From: Billgrantia campisalis
Lineage (GTDB): Bacteria; Pseudomonadota; Gammaproteobacteria; Pseudomonadales; Halomonadaceae
Direction of reading: 5' to 3'
Assembly: GCF_022341425.1 (NCBI RefSeq)
Contig: NZ_JABFUC010000002.1
Coordinates: 355,609-419,608, forward strand
Length of the DNA stretch: 64,000 bases
Positions 1-7,626 of this stretch are shown piece after piece. The notes below the pieces were generated by a model. That model saw only the letters and a list, made by a program, of their open reading frames with translations, did not search any database and was not told the origin of the DNA. The number at the start of each line of letters is the position of its first letter. Position 1 is the first letter of the stretch. A program made the position numbers and the translations under genes.

Positions 1-1
1 T

Positions 2-793
2 GACCCGGGTCTTTTGACCCTGCGTGCCCTGTCGCTGCTGCAGCAGGCCGACTGCCTGGTGTTCGACCGCCTGGTGTCCCAGGAGGTGCTGGCCCTGGCA
101 CGGCCCGGGGCACGGCGCTTCTACGTGGGCAAGGCCTCGCGCTGCCACGCCCTGACCCAGGACGAGACCAACGCCCTGCTGGTGCGCCTGGCCCAGGAGG
201 GCAAGCGGGTGCTGCGTCTCAAGGGCGGCGACCCCTACATCTTCGGCCGCGGCGGCGAGGAGGCCGAGCACCTGATCGCGCACGGCGTCGGCTTTCGCGT
301 GGTGCCGGGTATCACCTCGGCCTCGGGCTGCTCCACCTACTCCGGCTTCCCGCTGACCCATCGGGACTTCGCCCAGAGCGTCACCTTCGTCACCGGCCAC
401 TGCAAAGCCGACGGCGAACTGGCGCTGGACTGGGCGGCGCTGGCGGTGCCCAACCACACCGCGGTGTTCTACATGGGGCTGGCCAACGCCGCGCTGATCA
501 GCCGCGAGCTGCAGCGTCACGGCCTGCCGGCCTCGCATCCGGTGGCCCTGGTGGAGCGCGGCACCACCCCCGACCAGCGCCACGTGCTGGCGACCCTGGG
601 CGATCTGGTCGAGGTGATCGAACTCGAGCAGTTCCAGCCGCCGACGCTGATCGTGGTCGGGGAGGTGGTGCGCCTGGCCGACACCCTGTCGCCGGCCATG
701 ACCCGCCTGACCCGCGGCGATGCCGGCGATGCCGGCGATGCCGGTGAGGCCGGTGAGACCGAGACACTGGACATGGGGAGGCTGGCACTGTGA
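2..793 (+). CDS. nirE: Uroporphyrinogen-III C-methyltransferase (SUMT), 5' end outside window
   Basis: SAM-dependent methylation of uroporphyrinogen III to precorrin-2, the entry step to heme d1 and siroheme. The reading frame is open to the first base and begins with the GDPGLLTLRAL stretch of the SUMT N-terminus, so the true start lies upstream and the first TTG in frame is an internal Leu codon. Family motifs follow: LKGGDPYIFGRGGEEAE, VVPGITSASG and YMGLANA. The C-terminus carries a short Asp/Ala/Gly-rich tandem tail (GDAGDAGDAGEAGE). It overlaps the next gene by 4 bp (GTGA). Because that gene is nirN, this is probably the heme d1-dedicated nirE rather than a general cobA; sequence alone cannot settle that. 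Confidence 0.9.
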   Translation, partial: DPGLLTLRALSLLQQADCLVFDRLVSQEVLALARPGARRFYVGKASRCHALTQDETNALLVRLAQEGKRVLRLKGGDPYIFGRGGEEAEHLIAHGVGFRVVPGITSASGCSTYSGFPLTHRDFAQSVTFVTGHCKADGELALDWAALAVPNHTAVFYMGLANAALISRELQRHGLPASHPVALVERGTTPDQRHVLATLGDLVEVIELEQFQPPTLIVVGEVVRLADTLSPAMTRLTRGDAGDAGDAGEAGETETLDMGRLAL

Positions 794-2316
794 CACGACC
801 CGCGCTACTGATCGGCGCCCTGCTGGGGCTGGCCGTCCCCGCGCTCCCGGCGTTGGCCGACGAGCCGGATTCCAACGTGCTCTACAACCACCACTGCTCG
901 GTGTGCCACGGCGTCAGCCGGCTGGGCGGCATCGGCCCGGCGCTGCTGCCGGACAACCTTTCGCGGCTCAAGCCCGACGAAGCCGTCGAGGTGATCCGCG
1001 ACGGCCGCGTGGCCAGCCAGATGCCCGCCTACGGCGAGCTGCTCAGCGAACCCGAGATCGCCGCCCTGGCCGAGTGGATCTATGAGCCGCCGGAGGTGGA
1101 GCCGACCTGGACCGACGCGGACATCCTCGCCAGTCACGAGGTGCGCCACCCCTACGGCACCCTGCCCGATGCCCCGGTGTTCGAGGTCGACGACCTCCAG
1201 AACCTGTTCATCGTGGTGGAGATCGGCGACCACCACGTCAGCCTGCTCGACGGCGACACCTTCGAGCGCATCACCCGCTTCCCCAGCCGCTACGCGCTGC
1301 ACGGCGGGCCCAAGTACACCCCGGACGGCCGCTACGTCTATTTCGGTTCCCGCGACGGCTGGGTGACCAAGTACGACATCTACAACCTCGAGGTCACCGC
1401 CGAGGTGCGCGCCGGCATCAATATGCGCAATATCGCGGTTTCCGCCGATGGCCGCTATGTGCTGGCCGGCAACTACCTGCCCCACACCCTGGCGCTGTTC
1501 GACGCCCGGGATCTCGACCTGATCGCCACCATCCCGGTGGAAGGCTTGAACGGCGAGAGCTCACGGGTCAGCGCGGTCTATACCGCGCCGCCCCGGGACA
1601 GCTTCGTGGCCGCCCTGCGCGACATTCCCGAGGTGTGGGAGATCCGCTGGCCGGAGGAGCGCGCCGAGGGTGACGAGACCATCGTCGGCGACTTCGCCCT
1701 GCACCGCATGGAGGCGCCGGACTACCTCGACGACTTCTTCTTCGACATGGAGTACCGCTACCTGGTGGGCGCCGCCCGCGGCGGCAAGGGTGGCCAGGTG
1801 TTCGACATGGACGAGGAGGTCAAGGTCGCCGATCTGCCCCTGGAAGGCATGCCGCACCTGGGTGCGGGCATTACCTGGGAGCTGGACGGCCGCCGGGTGA
1901 TGGCGATCCCGCATATCGACAAGGGGCTGGTGTCGGTGTTCGACATGACCGACTGGTCGCTGATCACCAACATCGAGACCGATGGCCCGGGCTTTTTCAT
2001 GCGCAGCCACGAGAACTCCCCCTACGCCTGGGTGGACGTGTTCTTCGGCCCCAACCACGACCGGGTGCACGTGATCGACAAGCAGAGCCTGGAGATCGTC
2101 GAGACCCTGATCCCGGAGCCCGGCAAGACCGCCGCCCACGTGGAGTTCGACCGCCGTGGCGAGACCCTGTTGCTCAGCGTCTGGGACGACGACGGCTATC
2201 TGCTGTGGATCGACGCCAATACCCTGGAGGAGATCGACCGCATGCCGATGAAGCGCCCCTCCGGCAAGTACAACGTCTGGAACAAGACACAGTACGAGGA
2301 GGGCACCAGCCACTGA
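790..2316 (+). CDS. nirN: Cytochrome c/d1-type protein NirN, heme d1 maturation
   Basis: Periplasmic protein of about 508 residues starting at GTG. It has a hydrophobic signal peptide (about residues 1-23), a cytochrome c domain with CSVCH (C36, C39, H40) and a long C-terminal region resembling the d1 beta-propeller of NirS/NirF. NirN is known to catalyse the last dehydrogenation making heme d1 for cd1 nitrite reductase. Length fits NirN (about 490-510) better than NirS (about 570) or NirF (about 390, no c heme). Position directly after nirE matches the nir operons of pseudomonads. The nirS gene itself is not in this window. An isolated cd1 nitrite reductase paralogue is the less likely alternative. 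Confidence 0.85.
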   Translation: MTRPALLIGALLGLAVPALPALADEPDSNVLYNHHCSVCHGVSRLGGIGPALLPDNLSRLKPDEAVEVIRDGRVASQMPAYGELLSEPEIAALAEWIYEPPEVEPTWTDADILASHEVRHPYGTLPDAPVFEVDDLQNLFIVVEIGDHHVSLLDGDTFERITRFPSRYALHGGPKYTPDGRYVYFGSRDGWVTKYDIYNLEVTAEVRAGINMRNIAVSADGRYVLAGNYLPHTLALFDARDLDLIATIPVEGLNGESSRVSAVYTAPPRDSFVAALRDIPEVWEIRWPEERAEGDETIVGDFALHRMEAPDYLDDFFFDMEYRYLVGAARGGKGGQVFDMDEEVKVADLPLEGMPHLGAGITWELDGRRVMAIPHIDKGLVSVFDMTDWSLITNIETDGPGFFMRSHENSPYAWVDVFFGPNHDRVHVIDKQSLEIVETLIPEPGKTAAHVEFDRRGETLLLSVWDDDGYLLWIDANTLEEIDRMPMKRPSGKYNVWNKTQYEEGTSH

Positions 2317-2349
2317 CTGGCAGTGCAGTGCCTGTAAGGGGTATTCGAA

Positions 2350-2379
2350 ACGCCTGGCCGGCCGCGGCCAGGCGTTTTT
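2350..2379 (+). terminator. Rho-independent terminator of the nir operon
   Basis: A 9-bp perfect stem (CGCCTGGCC / GGCCAGGCG) with a 6-nt loop is followed directly by five T residues, 34 bp after the nirN stop. This separates the nir operon from nnrS. Confidence 0.9.
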
Positions 2380-2412
2380 GCTGAAAAGAGCTATGCGTGG
2401 AAAGAAGCATTC

Positions 2413-2426
2413 TTGATGCCTGTCAT
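2413..2426 (+). promoter_or_regulatory. Possible FNR/DNR box upstream of nnrS
   Basis: TTGAT-GCCT-GTCAT, a full left half-site and a degenerate right half-site of the FNR/DNR consensus TTGAT-N4-ATCAA, 63 bp before the nnrS ATG. An overlapping weak NsrR-like dyad (AAGCATTCTTGATGCCT) begins about 2405. Either assignment is tentative. Confidence 0.45.
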
Positions 2427-2489
2427 GGCGTTGTCCGGCGCTTTTCCACACAATGGGTTCATCCAAGTGTTCAAGTCGGGTATCTCGCC

Positions 2490-3692
2490 ATGAAATCAGC
2501 CACTGCCGTTTCCGGTCTGACGCACCTGCCCGTGGCGCGTCTGGCGTTTCGTCCCTTCTTCCTGCTGGCCTCGCTGTTCAGCGTGCTGGCCCTGGTGGTG
2601 TGGTTCGCCTTCTGGCACGGCGATATCCTGCTGCGCCCCCACGGCGGCCTGATGTGGTGGCACCAGCACGAGATGATCTTCGGCTTTGCGGCCGCCATCG
2701 TGGTGGGCTTTCTGCTCACCGCGGTGCAGAACTGGACCGGCCAGCGCAGCCTGCACGGGGCGCCGCTGCTGGGCCTGGTGCTGCTGTGGCTGGCGGCGCG
2801 GGTGCTGCTGGCCTACCCGCTGGGCCTGCCGGCCTGGCTGTTGATGCTGATCGATGTGGCCTTCCTGCCGCTGGCGGCCCTGGCCATGGCGCGGTTGGTG
2901 ATCCGTGCCAAGCTGTGGCGCAACCTGCTGTTCGTGCCGCTGCTGCTGCTGATGGCCGTCGCCAACCTGGCCATGCACCTGGGCATCATGCGCGGCGAGC
3001 TGCCGCTGATCCGCGAAGGCGGCTATCTGGGGGTGCTGCTGATCGCCACCCTGATGGTGCTGCTGGGTGGGCGGGTGATCCCCTTCTTCACCTCGCTCAA
3101 GCTGGGCCGGCCCAAGCCCACCGCCATCGCCATGCTGGAGAAACTGGCGGTGGGCGCGATGCTGGCGGTGGTGCTGATTCAGCTGCTGATCCTGCTGGGC
3201 GTTGGTGTCTCGGCGGCGCTGCTGGGCTGGGTGATGCTCATCGCCGCGGCGGCCAACGCCGTGCGGCTGGCTCGCTGGGAGGGGCTTCGTACCCTGCATG
3301 AGCCGCTGCTGTGGGGCCTGCACCTCAGCTACGCCTTCATCCCGCTGGGACTGGTCATGTGGGCAATCGCCCTGACCGGCGCCTTCCGCGTCGAACTGGC
3401 GCTGCACGCCCTGTCCATCGGCGGCATCGCCGCCATGATGCTGGCGATGATGTCCCGGGTCGCACTGGGCCACACCGGTCGCACCATTCGCACCCTGCCG
3501 GGGATCGGCGTGGGGCTGGCGCTGATGTTCGCCGGCGCCCTGCTGCGCTCGCCGGTGCTGGCGATGTTTCCGCAGATCACCCACTGGACCTACAACCTGA
3601 GCATCCTGTTCTGGTGCATCGCCTACCTGATCTTTCTGTTCCACTACGCGGTGCCGCTGGTGACCGCGCGGGTGGATGGCAAGGACGGCTGA
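2490..3692 (+). CDS. nnrS: NnrS family heme/copper membrane protein
   Basis: Integral membrane protein of 400 residues with about twelve hydrophobic helices. The ATG at 2490 was chosen because the protein then begins just before the conserved RLAFRPFFLLAS stretch and has the usual NnrS length; the longer GTG reading adds 31 unconserved residues. Conserved MWWHQHEMIFGF and GGRVIPFFT segments are present. NnrS proteins bind heme and relieve nitrosative stress, and the gene commonly sits next to nir/nor genes, as here. It is probably transcribed from its own promoter after the nir terminator. Confidence 0.88.
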   Translation: MKSATAVSGLTHLPVARLAFRPFFLLASLFSVLALVVWFAFWHGDILLRPHGGLMWWHQHEMIFGFAAAIVVGFLLTAVQNWTGQRSLHGAPLLGLVLLWLAARVLLAYPLGLPAWLLMLIDVAFLPLAALAMARLVIRAKLWRNLLFVPLLLLMAVANLAMHLGIMRGELPLIREGGYLGVLLIATLMVLLGGRVIPFFTSLKLGRPKPTAIAMLEKLAVGAMLAVVLIQLLILLGVGVSAALLGWVMLIAAAANAVRLARWEGLRTLHEPLLWGLHLSYAFIPLGLVMWAIALTGAFRVELALHALSIGGIAAMMLAMMSRVALGHTGRTIRTLPGIGVGLALMFAGALLRSPVLAMFPQITHWTYNLSILFWCIAYLIFLFHYAVPLVTARVDGKDG

Positions 3693-3703
3693 GGCGGCCC
3701 GCG

Positions 3704-4099
3704 ATGCTCGAACACTATCTGCTGATCAAGCATCTGCATATGACCACGGCGGGACTTAGCCTCGCCTTGTTCATCCTGCGGGCCTGGTGGTCGGTGCGCG
3801 AGGCGCCGGCCCTGCAGCGCCGCTGGGTCAAGGTGCTGCCCCATCTCAACGACACCCTGCTGCTCACGCTGGGCGTGGTGCTGATGACGCTGCTGTCGAT
3901 GTGGCCCCACCAGCATCCCTGGCTGGCGGCCAAGATCGTTGCCCTGCTGCTCTACATCGGTCTGGGCACGGTGGCGATCAAGCGCGGCGCGACCCCGGTG
4001 ATACGCGGGGCGGCGGCCCTGGCCGCGGTGGCGGTGTTCCTCTATATGCTGGGCGCGGCGGTGCACAGCGATCCGCTCTCCTGGCTGGCGCCGCGTTAG
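3704..4099 (+). CDS. SirB-family small membrane protein
   Basis: 131 residues, about four transmembrane helices, starting at an ATG 11 bp after the nnrS stop. The N-terminus (LIKHLHMTTAGLSL) and the WVKVLPHLNDTLLL segment are typical of the SirB2 family, named for a Salmonella invasion-gene regulator but biochemically uncharacterised. Likely co-transcribed with nnrS, so a role in membrane handling of NO or heme is possible but only inferred from position. Confidence 0.75.
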   Translation: MLEHYLLIKHLHMTTAGLSLALFILRAWWSVREAPALQRRWVKVLPHLNDTLLLTLGVVLMTLLSMWPHQHPWLAAKIVALLLYIGLGTVAIKRGATPVIRGAAALAAVAVFLYMLGAAVHSDPLSWLAPR

Positions 4100-4186
4100 C
4101 GCCGTTTGGCGGATCATGCTTTCGCCAACGGCGATGCCATCTATACTGAGGTCACTTCGACATAGTCCGCAGCGAGGAGAGCTGGC

Positions 4187-4504
4187 ATGAGCAAGCAGGA
4201 CCTACCCGCCGGCGCCGGCAAGGTGGCCGATCAGTATCCCGAGGTGTGGCGCGCCTTCCAGTCCCTGGGTGAAGCCTGCGCCGAGGCCGGGCCGCTGGAC
4301 GCCCGTACCCGGCGGCTGGTCAAGCTGGCCCTGGCGGTGGGGGCCGGCTCCGAAGGGGCGGTGCACTCCCATATCCGCCGCGGCCTGGCCGAGGGGATTG
4401 AGCCCGAGGCGCTCAAGCAGGTCGCCATGCTCGCCGTGCCCACCCTGGGGCTGCCCTCCGGGGTGGCGGCCCTGACCTGGATCGAAGACCTCACCGACTC
4501 CTGA
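4187..4504 (+). CDS. Carboxymuconolactone decarboxylase (AhpD-like) family protein lacking the redox cysteines
   Basis: 105 residues with a good ribosome-binding site (GAGGAGAG) before the ATG at 4187. The core (RTRRLVKLALAVGAG..AVHSHIRRGLAEG) is the CMD/AhpD helical domain. In AhpD-like peroxidases a C-x2-C pair sits where this protein has S-E-G-A (AGSEGAVHSH), so thiol redox catalysis of the AhpD kind is not expected. The protein has one other Cys, near residue 29. Substrate unknown. It follows the nnrS/SirB genes after 87 bp. Confidence 0.75.
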   Translation: MSKQDLPAGAGKVADQYPEVWRAFQSLGEACAEAGPLDARTRRLVKLALAVGAGSEGAVHSHIRRGLAEGIEPEALKQVAMLAVPTLGLPSGVAALTWIEDLTDS

Positions 4505-4611
4505 ATACCCGCCCGTTGCCACGGCGGGCGCGTACCGCCCGCCGTGCGACACTAGGCCGCAAGCCACGACCCGCCAATAATCCACGGCTTGCGCGCTTGT
4601 TTTACCGCCAT

Positions 4612-4625
4612 TTGACGAAGGTCAA
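4612..4625 (+). promoter_or_regulatory. FNR/DNR-type box of the norCB promoter
   Basis: TTGAC-GAAG-GTCAA is a perfect 5+5 dyad with the 4-nt spacer of FNR/DNR/NNR sites, centred at 4618.5. For a class II site at -41.5 the transcript would start near 4660; TACTCT at 4649-4654 is placed as the -10 element. The DNR-type regulator at 30112-30855 is a candidate ligand. Confidence 0.85.
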
Positions 4626-4657
4626 TGCCTGACCCTGCCGGGGGCTGCTACTCTAAA

Positions 4658-4676
4658 GATGCATTATAAATGCATG
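4658..4676 (+). promoter_or_regulatory. NsrR-type NO-responsive operator of norCB
   Basis: GATGCATTATAAATGCATG matches the reported NsrR consensus GATGYATTTNAAATRCATC, as I recall it, at all but two positions. It sits across the transcription start predicted from the FNR box, a repressing position. It lies in the 244-bp gap between the CMD gene and norC. Confidence 0.75.
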
Positions 4677-4748
4677 TTATAAGGGGTGGGACTGGTCGAT
4701 CTCGGTCGCAGGTCCCGAAAGTGCCACACGAGCAAGGGGGGATGGCCC

Positions 4749-5195
4749 ATGACCGAAGGCCTCACCAAGGCGGCTGCCCGTAATATATTTTACGGTGGCT
4801 CGCTGTTCTTCTTCCTGCTGTTTGCCGCGCTGACGGCTCACAGTCACTTCTACATCGTCAACACCTCGACCCAGCCCATGTCGGACTCCGTCAGGCTGGG
4901 CAAGCATGTCTGGGAAGAGCACAACTGCATCAACTGTCACACCATTCTCGGCGAAGGCTCCTACTTCGCTCCTGAGGTCGGGAACGTCTGGACCCGCTAC
5001 GGCGGCCGCGACAACCCCGAGGGTGCCCGCATGGCACTCGAAGCGTGGATGAACGCCCAGCCCACCGGTGCTCCTGGCCGTCGCCAGATGCCTGCCTTCG
5101 ATATCAACGATGAAGAAATGCAGGCGCTGATCGACTTCTTCGAGTGGACTGACTCCATCGACACCCAGGGCTGGCCGCCGCATCCGGCAGGCTGA
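4749..5195 (+). CDS. norC: Nitric oxide reductase cytochrome c subunit NorC
   Basis: 148 residues: one N-terminal transmembrane anchor (about residues 13-30) and a periplasmic cytochrome c domain with CINCH (C60, C63, H64) and the methionine ligand probably in RRQMPAF (M114). It passes electrons to NorB for 2 NO to N2O. The ATG at 4749 follows an AAGGGGGG ribosome-binding site and gives the normal NorC length; an upstream GTG would add 21 unconserved residues. First gene of norCBQD. Confidence 0.95.
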   Translation: MTEGLTKAAARNIFYGGSLFFFLLFAALTAHSHFYIVNTSTQPMSDSVRLGKHVWEEHNCINCHTILGEGSYFAPEVGNVWTRYGGRDNPEGARMALEAWMNAQPTGAPGRRQMPAFDINDEEMQALIDFFEWTDSIDTQGWPPHPAG

Positions 5196-5228
5196 TCTGG
5201 ACTTCAGGAACCAAGGAGAGTCGAAGCG

Positions 5229-6575
5229 ATGAAATATGAAACGCAGAAGGTAGCCTTACCCTTCTTCATGGTGGCGATGGCGCTCTTTGCGCTACAGATC
5301 GTCTTCGGGCTGGCGGCGGCGGCGGCATACGTCTGGCCGCACTTCATGTCCGAGGCGATGCCCTTCAACATCACCCGTACCAGTCATACCAACCTGCTGA
5401 TCGTCTGGCTGCTGATCGGCTTCATGGGTTGCACCTACTATCTGATGCCCGAAGAGGCTGAGCACGAGATCTATAGCCCCAACCTGGCCTACTTCCAGCT
5501 GGCGCTGTTCGCCATCGCCGGTGCCGGCGCGCTGATCAGCTACCAGTTCGGCATCCATGAGGGGCGCCACTATCTCGAGCAGCCGCTATGGGCCAAGCTC
5601 GTGATAACGGTCTCCTTCCTGATGTTCTTGTTCAACACCAGCTTGACCATGCACAAGGGGCGCAAGACCGCCATCAACATGGTGCTGATGCTGGGCCTGT
5701 GGCTGGCGGCGGTGTTCTGGCTGTTCGCCTTCTACAACCCCGACAACCTGGCGCTGGACAAGCTGTGGTGGTGGTGGATCGTCCACATCTGGGTGGAAGG
5801 CGTGTGGGAGCTGATCATGGCGGCCCTGCTCGGCTACCTGCTGATCAAGATGACCGGCGTCGACCGCGAGGTCATCGAGAAGTGGCTCTACGTCATCGTC
5901 GGCCTGGCGCTGTTCTCCGGCCTGCTGGGCACCGGTCACCACTACTACTGGATCGGTACCCCGGCCTACTGGCAGCCGATCGGCAGCATCTTCTCCACGC
6001 TTGAGGTGATCCCGTTCTTCGCCATGGTGGTGTTCGCCTTCTATATGTTCTGGAAGGGCAGCCGTAACCACCCGAACAAGGCCGCCATGCTGTGGACCCT
6101 GGGCTGTGCCGCCGTGGCCTTCTTCGGCGCCGGTGTGTGGGGCTTCATGCATACCCTGTCGTGGATCAACTACTACACCCACGGGACTCAGGTCACCGCG
6201 GCCCACGGCCACCTGGCCTTCTACGGCGCCTACGTGATGCTGATCATGGGTATCATCACCTACGCCATGCCGCAGATCCGCGGTGTCCAGCCCTACAACC
6301 AGGTGCTGAACATGTGGGCCTTCTGGATCATGACCGCTGCCATGTGGTTCATGACCTTCACCCTGACCTTCGCAGGCGTCGTCCAGACTCACCTGCAGCG
6401 GGTGCTGGGCATGAACTTCATGCAGATCCAGGAGCAGCTCGACCTGTTCTACGTCATGCGCTTCGGTACCGGCATCTTCGTCGCCGCCGCCGCCGTGATG
6501 TTCATCTACGCGGTCTTCGGGCCGGCGCGCGAGCAGGTGCCTGCCACCAGCAAGCCGCTCACTGCCACCGAGTGA
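5229..6575 (+). CDS. norB: Nitric oxide reductase catalytic subunit NorB
   Basis: 448 residues, twelve membrane helices, heme-copper oxidase superfamily. Visible ligands and motifs include RTSHTN (H53, low-spin heme), HIWVEGVWELI with the family glutamate, TGHHYYWIG (FeB histidines) and the HGTQVTAAHGHLAFYG helix with heme ligands. Short-chain cNOR without the N-terminal quinol oxidase extension of qNOR, consistent with a separate NorC. Reduces NO to N2O at the cytoplasmic membrane. Starts 33 bp after norC with an AAGGAGAG ribosome-binding site. Confidence 0.96.
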   Translation: MKYETQKVALPFFMVAMALFALQIVFGLAAAAAYVWPHFMSEAMPFNITRTSHTNLLIVWLLIGFMGCTYYLMPEEAEHEIYSPNLAYFQLALFAIAGAGALISYQFGIHEGRHYLEQPLWAKLVITVSFLMFLFNTSLTMHKGRKTAINMVLMLGLWLAAVFWLFAFYNPDNLALDKLWWWWIVHIWVEGVWELIMAALLGYLLIKMTGVDREVIEKWLYVIVGLALFSGLLGTGHHYYWIGTPAYWQPIGSIFSTLEVIPFFAMVVFAFYMFWKGSRNHPNKAAMLWTLGCAAVAFFGAGVWGFMHTLSWINYYTHGTQVTAAHGHLAFYGAYVMLIMGIITYAMPQIRGVQPYNQVLNMWAFWIMTAAMWFMTFTLTFAGVVQTHLQRVLGMNFMQIQEQLDLFYVMRFGTGIFVAAAAVMFIYAVFGPAREQVPATSKPLTATE

Positions 6576-6582
6576 TCGACCC

Positions 6583-6605
6583 GACGGGGCGCGCTGCGCC
6601 CCGTC
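6583..6605 (+). other. Stable hairpin between norB and norQ
   Basis: Ten-bp perfect stem (GACGGGGCGC / GCGCCCCGTC) with a 3-nt loop directly after the norB stop and no following T tract. More likely an mRNA-stabilising or processing hairpin that sets norCB above norQD levels than a full terminator. Confidence 0.6.
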
Positions 6606-6627
6606 AACCCTTCCCCGGAGTGACGCC

Positions 6628-7449
6628 ATGTCTCACACTGCTACTGCCGCTGCGGCCGTGTCCCAACCGGAACGCGACCTGCCCTACTACGAATCGGTCG
6701 GCAACGAATGTGCGCTTTTCGAGCAGGCGTACCAGCAGCGACTGCCGCTGCTGCTCAAGGGGCCTACCGGCTGTGGCAAGACCCGCTTCGTCAGCCACAT
6801 GGCGGCCAAACTGGGTCGCCCGCTGTTTACCGTTTCCTGCCACGATGACCTGACTGCCGCGGACCTCACCGGGCGCTACCTGCTGCAGGGTGGTGAGACC
6901 CGCTGGGTCGATGGCCCCCTGACCCGGGCCGTGCGCGAAGGCGGCATCTGCTACCTCGACGAGGTGGTGGAAGCGCGCAAGGATGTCACCGTGGTGCTGC
7001 ACCCGCTTACCGACGACCGCCGCCTGCTGCCGTTGGAGCGCACCGGCGAGCTGCTCGAGGCGCCGGATGATTTCATGCTGGTGGTCTCCTACAACCCCGG
7101 CTACCAGCACATTCTCAAGTCGCTCAAGCCGAGCACCCGCCAGCGCTTCGTGGCGATGTCCTTCGACTTCCCCCCTCCCCGCCTGGAGTGCGACATCGTC
7201 TCCCGCGAGAGCGGCCTGGCTCACGAGCGCTGCGCCGCCCTGGTCAACCTTGCCGCGCGGCTGCGCCAGCTCAAGGGCCAGGACCTGGAAGAGGGCGTCT
7301 CCACCCGCCTGCTGGTCTACTGTGCGACCCTGATCGCCACCGGCATGCCGATTCTCGAGGCGGCCCGCGCGACCCTGGTCGAGCCGCTCTCGGATGACCT
7401 GGATGTCCAGGAAGGACTGATGGAAGCGATCAACGCCACCTTCGGTTGA
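6628..7449 (+). CDS. norQ: NorQ, MoxR/CbbQ-type AAA+ ATPase
   Basis: 273 residues, AAA+ ATPase of the CbbQ/NirQ/NorQ family. Walker A is GPTGCGKT (residues 45-52), Walker B is CYLDEVVEA, with a downstream FMLVVSYNPGYQ sensor region. Partners with the VWA protein NorD to activate nitric oxide reductase, probably for insertion of the FeB iron. The gene is followed by repeat copy 1 and then norD. Confidence 0.93.
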   Translation: MSHTATAAAAVSQPERDLPYYESVGNECALFEQAYQQRLPLLLKGPTGCGKTRFVSHMAAKLGRPLFTVSCHDDLTAADLTGRYLLQGGETRWVDGPLTRAVREGGICYLDEVVEARKDVTVVLHPLTDDRRLLPLERTGELLEAPDDFMLVVSYNPGYQHILKSLKPSTRQRFVAMSFDFPPPRLECDIVSRESGLAHERCAALVNLAARLRQLKGQDLEEGVSTRLLVYCATLIATGMPILEAARATLVEPLSDDLDVQEGLMEAINATFG

Positions 7450-7464
7450 AGCACTCTACAGCGA

Positions 7465-7574
7465 GGGGCGTCGGGGGTAGGCCGAAGAGGAGGTCCTACG
7501 CCAGGGAAGGCGTCGGTAGCGTACAGGGAGGTATTCACAGCGCCTCCTCGCAGGCCTGCCGCCGAATCAGCCCC
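7465..7574 (+). repeat. Structured intergenic repeat, copy 1 (norQ|norD)
   Basis: 110-bp imperfect palindrome starting 16 bp after the norQ stop. The closing stem pairs GGGG..GGTAGGCC with GGCCTGCC..CCCC; a second stem pairs GAGGAGG with CCTCCTC. Inside are hairpin A (ACGCC/GGCGT, loop AGGGAA at 7503-7508) and hairpin B (TAC/GTA, loop AGGGAG at 7525-7530). The hairpin B segment GTACAGGGAGGT (7521-7532) matches the CsrA SELEX consensus RUACARGGAUGU at 11 of 12 positions. Related copies lie at 27198, 51508 and 54371, all in the direction of transcription. Confidence 0.85.
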
Positions 7575-7626
7575 GAGCAAAAAGGCGCTGGCACGAGGCA
7601 ACGCCTTCTTGATCAGGAGATCGATC

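Noticed and set aside
14..16. TTG as start of the first gene
   Set aside because: The frame stays open upstream to base 2 and encodes the conserved GDPGLLTLRAL segment, so the gene begins outside the window.
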